This document shows, piece after piece, positions 56,665-64,000 of a DNA stretch of 64,000 nt (position 1 is its first letter; the number at the start of each line of letters is the position of its first letter). This DNA is from Phoronis australis (taxonomy: Eukaryota > Phoronida > Phoronidae), in the NCBI GenBank assembly GCA_002633005.1, contig NMRA01000357.1, positions 50,067-114,066 of the forward strand, read 5' to 3'. Below the pieces are notes generated by a model, which was not told the DNA's origin, did no database searches, and was given only the letters and a program-made list of their open reading frames with translations. Made by a program: the position numbers and the translations under genes.

Positions 56665-56747
56665 GACAACCTCTCCTGTAAAATAGCCAATACCTTGTCA
56701 GATGCCGACGACGTTAAATCCGACTTCACGATTAAACCTCGCAACAT

Positions 56748-56871
56748 GATTACAACACAGGCGTCCTCAGCTTCTGATCGTCCCCAATACACTACATATA
56801 ATACTATACATAGTATTATATGTAGTGTATTTGGGACGATCAGAAGCTGAGGACGCCTGTGGATTACAACA
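56748..56871. mobile_element. Foldback element: 51-bp palindrome with 10-bp direct repeats
   Basis: Arms 56756-56806 and 56811-56861 are inverted copies with one mismatch and a 4-base loop (TACA). GATTACAACA occurs at 56748-56757 and again at 56862-56871, like a target-site duplication. Ends read CAGGCGTCC / GGACGCCTG. The element is almost entirely terminal inverted repeat. Confidence 0.75.
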
Positions 56872-57182
56872 TCATACCAGCGCAGGATCTACCACCAGTT
56901 ATCGTTGGGTCAACGTGTGAACCATTCAGATCCAGCAAGGTCCGTAGCCTATATGGGCCGAACCCGCACGGTACGTTGTGTAATCGCCTCAGGGACACTA
57001 ACTACGCCGGAACCGAATTCAACTGTCCCACGAAGCTCTTCAAATTTTTGTTCCGACAAAGCAGTGTGCTCAATCGCCATCTTAAGTCGAAGACAGTGCG
57101 CCAGTGTAGGCCTTTGTGAAGTTCACCAAATGAAGATAGTGGAAAACAAGTAAGAAGACCGTCACGTTACGCAGGATACATA

Positions 57183-57881
57183 AAACGTTCTTGGACTTAG
57201 GTCTCATTTGCATAGTGCAGCGATTTTCCCTCTTATTCTTAGTTACAGTGCTATTATGTTGTGTGTTCTCATCACCCCTTCAGTATCTTTGTTTTTTTAA
57301 AACGAGCGACAGGGGGGTGTACGTGGTGCGATAAAAGTTTGAGAGGGAAGAAATAAATTGTTCCTCACCTAACACTAGAGCTGTGACCTGCTGAAACTTG
57401 TTACTAGAGCTTTGACCTGCTGACACAAGTCACTAGAACTTTGACCTGCTGACATTTGTCACTAGAGCTTTGACCCGCGGACAATTGTCACTTGAGCTTT
57501 GACCCGGCCGCTGACACAAGTCACTAGAGCTTTGATCTGCTGACATTTGTGACTAGACCTTTAACCAGCTGACACTTGTCACTAGACCTTAGACCCGCTG
57601 ACATTTGTCACTAGAGCTTTGACCTGCGGACACCTGCTGACTCTTGCCACTAGACCTTTGACCTGCTGACACTTGTCACTAGAGCTTTGACCTGTTGACA
57701 TTTGTAACTAGAGCTTGGACTTGCCACTAGATCTTTGACCTGTTGACACTTATAACTAGAGTTTTGACCTGCTGACACTTGTCACTAGACCTTTGACCTG
57801 CTGACACTTGCCACTAGACCTTTGACCTCCTGACATTTGTCTCTTGATTAACTTTGACCTACTGACATTTGCTCAACACCT
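57183..57881 (+). repeat. ~29-bp minisatellite block, copy 1
   Basis: After a ~180-bp unique leader (AAACGTTCTTGGACTTAGG...) come many variants of CTTTGACCTGCTGACACTTG then TCACTAGAG. Ends at an N (57882), after which the same leader restarts. Confidence 0.9.
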
Positions 57882-57882
57882 N

Positions 57883-58565
57883 AAACGTTCTTTGACTTAG
57901 GTCTCATTTGCATAGTGCAGCGATTTTCCCTCTTATTATTAATTTACTAGCCGTGTTACAGTGCTATTATGTTGTGTGTTCTCATCACCCCTTCAGTATC
58001 TTTGTTTTTAACGCTCGAGCGACGGGGGGGTGTACGTGGTGCGATAAAAGTTTGAGAGGGAAGAAATAAATTGTTCCTCACCTAACACTAGAGCTTTGAC
58101 CTGCTGACAGTTGCCATTAGAGCTTTAATTGACCTGCTGACATTTCTCACCAGAGCTTTGGCCTGCTGACACAAGTCACTAGAGCTTTGATCTGCTGACA
58201 TTTGTGACTAGACCTTTAACCAGCTGACACTTGTCACTAGACCTTAGACCCGCTGACATTTGTCACTAGAGCTTTGACCTGCTGACAATTGTAACTAGAG
58301 CTTTGACCTGCGGACACCTGCTGACTCTTGCCACTAGACCTTTGACCTGCTGACACTTGTCACTAGAGCTTTGACCTGTTGACATTTGTAACTAGAGCTT
58401 GGACTTGCCACTAGATCTTTGACCTGTTGACACTTATAACTAGAGTTTTGACCTGCTGACACTTGTCACTAGACCTTTGACCTGCTGACACTTGCCACTA
58501 GACCTTTGACCTCCTGACATTTGTCTCTTGATTAACTTTGACCTACTGACATTTGCTCAACACCT
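57883..58565 (+). repeat. ~29-bp minisatellite block, copy 2
   Basis: Repeats 57183-57881 with small indels and continues into unique sequence. It carries the same ordered unit variants, as two alleles would. Confidence 0.9.
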
Positions 58566-58974
58566 TATTTCCAGTATTTGTACATGTCATTCAGTTTTTG
58601 CGTGAGGTGATGAATAATGATTGAAGCTCTTATTGGCCAGTAATAATAGATGAGATTTTCCCTATTCATTGGTTGGCACATATTGGAATACATGTTATCT
58701 TTCACAATGTGCATGTTGCCTTCAAAACTAAGGACCCAACAAATCAGTTGTACCCTATTTGAAATGAACTAATCTGGCGCAGCCGATTTTTCGTGCAAGT
58801 TCATTGTAATTTGCTGGCACTATCGAATTTTCGAATTTGCTGAAAACACTGAAAGACATCATGACCGAATGTAACTACTCTCGAAATGATCATCGGAAGC
58901 ACCTGAGGTGTTCTGGATGGTCATGTAAATAGAGATTCACTAATTGGTGTAGAAACATCTGACTGTAACACCAC

Positions 58975-59115
58975 ATACACGCGCACACACACACGCGCAC
59001 ACACACACGCGCACACACACACACGCGCACACACACGCGCACACACACACGCGCGCGCGCACGCACGCAAACACACACGCGCGCGCGCACGCAAACACAC
59101 ACACACACACACACA
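58975..59115. repeat. CA/CG-rich microsatellite
   Basis: Alternating purine-pyrimidine tract of ACACAC and GCGC (about 140 bp), prone to Z-DNA and length variation. It yields spurious Cys/Val/Arg frames on the minus strand. Confidence 0.95.
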
Positions 59116-59477
59116 GAGCGCCAAGAAGATACAAGCTTCCGATCAGCTACAAGAGTGAACTTGTTAAAATGTCGCGACTTTGATTCGACAGCAGTGCAAT
59201 ATTTCAATGAAGTTTAGGCTCAAGTCGGTAAGCCCCGCGGCCGGCTAATTACAATAATGTATATCTGGTTTGAACTAATAATTAAAAGAGCTGAACGAAA
59301 GAGGAGGCAAGAGGCGGCGGGATAGCGTGACACGGTTATCGTCCATCCCGTGCTCACCCCAGTCCTTTTATATGTACATCACGTACCCAGTCCGGCCATA
59401 TCACTCTGCTATATACACCAGAGCGTATAGTGAGTAACAATATTACTGAGACGTTGTGTACACAGATATACAATCAT

Positions 59478-59775
59478 GGGCGGTGCAGCATTAAGTGGGG
59501 GGCTAAATTCTCCCAGCCCCCATGTGGTACACTGCCTGTAGACCCTGGGCGGCGGAGCACTGAAAAGTGGTGGGCTATAGATCCCCCCTACCAACCCCCT
59601 ATGGTGAAGCTTTGATGATGACGTACCATTAATGGGCGGAGCATGCACTGAAAAAAGTGGTGGGCTAAACCCCCCAGCCCCTCCTGTAGTGCAACGCCTA
59701 TAGACCGTCAGCGGCGCGCAGCACTGAAAAAAGTGGGGGGAGGGCTTTAGCCCCCAGACCCCTATGGTGCGCCGC
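59478..59775 (+). repeat. ~95-bp degenerate tandem repeat, 3-4 units
   Basis: GGGCGG-AGCACTGAAAAAAGTGG, a GGGCTA-CCCC section and TGTAGTGCAACGCCTATAGA recur at about 95-bp steps. Confidence 0.65.
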
Positions 59776-59905
59776 CCAATGATTAATGGGGTTTGTTAGA
59801 TCTTCGTCACACACTTCTTACTCAACTTCACGTAACACCGAGATAGACACAAAGTGTAGCGTATGTATTTTAAACGCAAGATGTCTCGATTTGTTATACA
59901 GTGAA

Positions 59906-59911
59906 TTTATT
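59906..59911 (-). terminator. Polyadenylation signal of the defensin-like gene
   Basis: AATAAA on the minus strand, 60 bp downstream of TAA (59973-59971). Confidence 0.5.
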
Positions 59912-59970
59912 TCATTTCATTTCATTTTGTGACAGTAACTTCAACTACTGTTAAGCAGCCGACTGCGGGG

Positions 59971-60898
59971 TTACTGGGACGGCTTCAGGCAAATTCGTTT
60001 GCTGACCGGCGAACATTTGCAGGATATAGCGTCGCTGGGTTTGTCACATTTCATCCCTGGTAGAGGGCCCAAAGGCGATGTTGAGTTGGAGTCCAGGCTT
60101 ACCACTTGTATTAGGTTACGATAGCAGTCGCAGCGGAACCACAGAGTGCAAGCATTGCAGTAGCCCCCCTGGAACCCACTCCTCTTGCAATGGGCGTCAC
60201 AGATTCGTTCGTCACTTCTGAACGGGCCCCGGCATCCAAATCCACCGGTCACAATGTGGACCACTAAACAACGGGAGAGAAAAGTGAAGAAATCACACAT
60301 AACAAACACACCATTGAACTTAAGCGTGAGAAAACTCTTACGCTAACATTTGGGGGTTTTGTTACCTCAACGCCTAAGCCAAACTGAGTAACCTGTCGAC
60401 TGAAGTCAATGAATCACAAATTAATAGGCCTACTCGTGCATTAGCAGCAGTGCTGAAGAATTAAACCTGTTCGCTAATTAAAAATTGATGGCCCTCTTGG
60501 GAAGCAGTGCTATCACTGAAGAGGTCACGGCTCATTTTAAATGTCTCAATAAATAAAGAAAAATAAACAAAGAAATTTAAATGGGGCGATTTTCATAAAT
60601 GCATTCTGTGGTCATAACTGTAGATATTTTCTACAATTACAATTTTTGTTTTGCATATATGTTCTCAGTGTAACTACAGCTCATATGTTGTGTCAAAAAG
60701 CACAATCAATGAAGTCTGAATTAAAAACTTGTACACATCGCACAATTTTCTTACTTTGCTTGGAATTGCCACAAATCTATTTCAAGTAATATCTTTGTCA
60801 GTTGTTGCACAATTAGATAGTAATAACTTCGTGGTGCATTATCCGATATTACCTTGCAACAGAATGATGCAAACGTAGAGTGCTTTCGGTGACAACAT
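59971..60898 (-). CDS. Secreted CS-alpha-beta defensin-like peptide with C-terminal extension (112 aa)
   Basis: Two exons: 60898-60853 (MLSPKALYVCIILLQ plus one base) and 60263-59971, joined in phase 1 by a 588-bp GT-AG intron. The predicted signal peptide ends around VVHIVTG, giving a mature N-terminus GFGC, as in many mollusc and arthropod defensins. The core has the CS-alpha-beta signature: C-x3-C (CDAHC), nine residues, G-G-Y-C, then RCDC (C-x-C), with seven Cys in ~40 residues. After YRN comes a ~48-residue extension, absent from classic defensins, with four more Cys (MKC, ISCKC, RIC). AATAAA lies 60 bp past the stop. Role: probable antimicrobial peptide, inferred from the motif only. 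Alternative: another Cys-stabilised secreted peptide. Confidence 0.7.
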
Positions 60899-61386
60899 CT
60901 TTGTTCAAAGAACACCTTGACAGCGCGTCTTCTTGAAAACAAATAAAAGGTGTTGTTTTCAGCGGAAAACTTTTAGACCAGTTTAAGCGATTTAATGGGG
61001 TATTTTTCACGGGCTTCAGGTATGTGGTGCTGGTAAACATGACATAAATCATCGAAAAATTACGCTCGAAGAAAAGAAAATTATTGGGTCATTCAACGAT
61101 ATCGCCACCTCATTGAATTACAAAAAAAAATCGTGTTGTTTTGGGTGGGTTCATGCATCTGGCATAGTTTGGGAGGTCACATCGTTTGCAACATTAATGA
61201 CAAGAGTGACCTATTCAGCTCAAATAGTGTATGCCGTGAGATTGCACTTTGTCAATTTTTTTAACAGAAACAAGGTTGACACTCTAGTCAGTTTCTGTGT
61301 GTGTTTGGTATCACAAGACAACAAGGTAGAATACATATAATTATTTTATTCATAAAGCAATGGTGAAGACCTACCGCACGCGTGAC

Positions 61387-61549
61387 CTAGCTGTCCTGAT
61401 CGTCACCAAGGTCTATCTGCGTGGTGCAGGGCAGTAGGAAGCGATAGGCCAGGGATTGGGCAATGATTTGCAGGCGTCTGGGTTCATCGTGGCAAACAAA
61501 CATATAGGCGTGGGGTAGGGGGCAGTCGGGAAAACAGACAGCAAAACAA
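61387..61549 (-). CDS. Probable 3'-terminal exon of an unidentified gene (PTB-like tail?)
   Basis: After the acceptor TCTTCACCAG the frame runs about 54 codons to TAG at 61387, and AATAAA follows 37 bp later (61350-61345). It is richer in GC than its neighbours. PHAYMFVCHDEPRRLQIIAQ followed by SLAYRF resembles the final strand and helix of a PTB/PID domain (…F-x-C… A-Q-x-hydrophobic). I cannot find upstream exons, so the identity is open. Confidence 0.35.
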
Positions 61550-61581
61550 CTGGTGAAGAGAAAATTCACAACAACACTCAA

Positions 61582-64000
61582 CCAGTGCTGTGCTTGATTT
61601 ACTCTTTGGGGGCCCTGGCAAGGATATTGTTGTTATAGGCGGCCCCATTTTTGTAGCACAGATCGTCTATCCGCACTTGAAAACGCTCAGGTGAGTATTC
61701 ACACATGTATTTCGAAAACGCCAAGAAAATTTTAAACGCACCCGGCCCCTTTTACACATCACCTGTAATTCACTGGGATTTCGCAGAGACCCCTCTCTGG
61801 CGAGTTTATAACCATAAAATGGCACAACATTTTTTCTCGTAAAATCATAATAGAAGCATTTCTTTTAAAGATCATCGTAACTAGCAATTGCGACTTGGTG
61901 ACTTTTGGTTTCCAATGGTATTGTGTAATAGAATTTCGTTCTGGTCAAAATCGTCAATCGTTTGTCTACCATTTCCGTCCACACAGAGCACGTGACGGCT
62001 TACACTAAAAACCCACTTTGAAAACCAGCCTCCCGTTCAGTAACGCTAGGACCTCGCTAAAAAGCAAGACTTCGCGAGAATACGTGAGATTTTGCCGTGT
62101 ATTTTGAATACGAACACGTGACTTTGACTAGGTTTTAGCTAGGTCCTAGCGTAGGTCCTAGCGTCTACTGAACGCACGCCAGGTGTAGGCCTAACCGACC
62201 AGTAAACAAGGGCATAGAATCTGACCTCGGCGTTGTACTGAAGTGTTACTACATTTTTAGTTCACCCTGTGTATCATATCTACACAGCCATCAGTACAGA
62301 AACTGACCTGGCAGTGTTTTATCGGAAGAGATTTTCAAACACTGCGCCAAAAAGGCAGTGTATCATGCGCGGGTACCCCGAAACCTGTACTTTCAAAGAA
62401 TCTTCAAAGCATCGATCCAAATTAAATGAACTTTTTCCTGGCCCGGGACCATAATGAAATTAACCTTAACCTTTAGGGGCATCGCAAGTGTCTGTAGGTA
62501 CGAACTAACAGCTGACTGAGCTCAGTAATCAGACCAGCGGCCATAGCTTATAGTTTGTCCAACGATCATTTTTGCATTCAGCGCCACGCGAGCTTTCAGC
62601 TCATGCTATCATTTTAAATCTAATGTACTTACCAGTGGTAGCTACCATTCACCGACTGAAACCATGATCGAGAATCGCGATTGCAGGGATCCGTTTTACG
62701 GGTGGTAGGTTCTTTCGTATCTTAGATTTGCGGTAATCAGTTCATCAACATGCTTTATGAAGATGGTCGTTGACATAGTGATTTTTCGCTATCAGCGGTT
62801 TTCATTGCTGCCTCATCAGCATGCAGACACAGAACGCGGCAAATTTGCCGCAAAAACAATAATGCTATGAACAAGAGACAAAAAGTCAATGCACCAATTC
62901 ATGACAGCGTTTCCCGCTCAGTGACTTTACCAGACGAAGGGGGTTCTGAGCGTGTGATAACATCTAGCTTTGTTAACTGCCAAGCAAAGTCTTTTGTCTG
63001 TTATGACAACAGGCAGGCTAATTATCTACCAGGCTTATTACAGACCACGTCGTGAACACCGTCAAACTCAGAGCGAATTGGTTCAGAAAGAATAGATTAT
63101 AGTAACTTCGGTTGCAGTTGGGGGACTTTGGTGATTCAAAAACTAAACATGATCACCATTAGACGAGGATTTCAGAAATACTATTGGTTTATGTTCAAAT
63201 ATGTTATAACTTAACTTTTATTTTTAACAGCACAGCCCAGTCAGGCTAGATACGATCTTTTTGAAGATTAGAGCAATTATCGAACAAAAGAGAGCTGGCC
63301 CTCCAACCATAAACGGCCAGAAGGGAGTTAATGAGTCGTGTAAGATATTGGCTACAGGGATAAACTTCTAAACTTGTTGTTGGGCTATAGAATCGAACAA
63401 GTTGGGAGCAACGGGAAAACGCCGTAATGTGGGCCGGCGAACCACAACAGTAAAAATTAAAAATTTACAGCGCCAAATGCGCGGGTCCGTGGTCCAAAAT
63501 GAACTTCGGCCGGCAGTGGAATTAANTTCAAGAAACGAATAAATTACCTGGTTAAGGCGAACTTCTCTTCTTCGGAGCAGTACCGGAAACAGCTGATTAG
63601 TTGCCGAAAGGTCAAACCGCACAGCATTATGGGCAACATTCGTTTGTTTTGATCACGCAGATTTTAAGAAAATAAAAAATAAAAGAAAAAATATGTACAG
63701 GCAGCAGATCGACCCCATACTTACGAAAAGTTCTAATTAAGTGTCAGAGAGTATGTTTCAATGGTTTTTATGCAGATTCACGATGTTTTTAAAACGTCTA
63801 CAAACGGATCATATGACTTTAATCGGCACCGCGGGCACAACTGTGATGAATTTTGCCGCGCCATGCACCGATGTACACGACAGTCTGAGCCACGGTCGTT
63901 GCCGCAGCGACAACTTATGCAAGGTCCCAAGCTTGCGAAATTAAGCGCCCAGTCGTCAGTTCCCATAAGTCATAGGCGGATTTAGGGGGGGCAGGGGGCG
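61582..64000. other. No supported gene
   Basis: Beyond the MITE at 62.0 kb and an N join at 63526, nothing is convincing. A GGCGGATTTAGGGGGG-type hAT-like terminus starts at about 63972 and runs off the right edge. Confidence 0.5.
62034..62174. mobile_element. 141-bp MITE with inverted ends CGTTCAGTA..CGCTAGGACCT
   Basis: The left end CGTTCAGTAACGCTAGGACC matches the inverted right end (AGGTCCTAGCGTCTACTGAACG, split by one short internal duplication of AGGTCCTAGCGT). Non-coding. Confidence 0.65.

Noticed and set aside
58890-59207. Minus-strand frames full of [10 protein letters not shown]
   Set aside because: These are translations of the CA/CG microsatellite, not proteins.
63780-63985. Plus-strand frame with GHNCDEFCRAMHRC, resembling the C-x3-C of a defensin
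   Set aside because: The G-x-C and C-x-C parts fall in another frame (HGRCRSD), there is no signal peptide or splice structure, and both strands are open and Cys-rich by composition.
1-64000. CRISPR arrays, operons, tRNA or rRNA genes
   Set aside because: The direct repeats are head-to-tail minisatellites without unique spacers, the genes are spliced eukaryotic genes, and I found no convincing tRNA or rRNA signature.

Overview
This is a window of animal nuclear DNA: multi-exon genes with GT-AG introns, many minisatellites and small inverted-repeat transposons, one 822-base assembly gap and six single-N joins. The genes belong to families found across animals. A fibulin-1-type gene lying beside ataxin-10, as in vertebrates, together with the high repeat polymorphism, suggests an invertebrate deuterostome. 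Amphioxus (Branchiostoma) is my best guess, but this is an inference and not proven.

Layout. (1) Bases 727-17570, minus strand: the 5' fifteen coding exons of a fibulin-1/2-like extracellular matrix gene (signal peptide, two anaphylatoxin-like exons, a Gly/Asn/Ser-rich linker, then at least 12 EGF-like exons). It runs off the left edge before its C-terminal fibulin module. (2) 17.6-25.6 kb: intergenic, with a decayed L1/Tx1-type LINE on the minus strand, MITEs and two minisatellites. (3) 25633-40492, minus: a complete ataxin-10 orthologue, 11 coding exons and 500 residues, with large minisatellites and a CTCF-core-like repeat family in its introns. (4) 40711-49643, plus: a complete HSD17B10 (mitochondrial SDR, 260 residues, 5 coding exons) head-to-head with ataxin-10 across 218 bp. 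(5) 52355-56664: a second, nearly identical copy of HSD17B10 exons 3-5 after the gap, probably the other haplotype. (6) 57-59.8 kb: minisatellites and microsatellites. (7) 59971-60898, minus: a two-exon gene for a secreted CS-alpha-beta defensin-like peptide with an unusual Cys-containing C-terminal extension. (8) 61387-61549, minus: a probable 3'-terminal exon of an unidentified gene. The rest to 64 kb shows no gene I can support.

Exons were built by hand. For the fibulin, ataxin-10, HSD17B10 and defensin-like genes every splice junction keeps reading phase. Three duplicated blocks (2.5, 4.3-4.7 and 0.7 kb) each abut an N, which points to unmerged haplotypes rather than biological duplications. 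Ataxin-10 and HSD17B10 probably share a promoter region. I see no other functional link between the genes.
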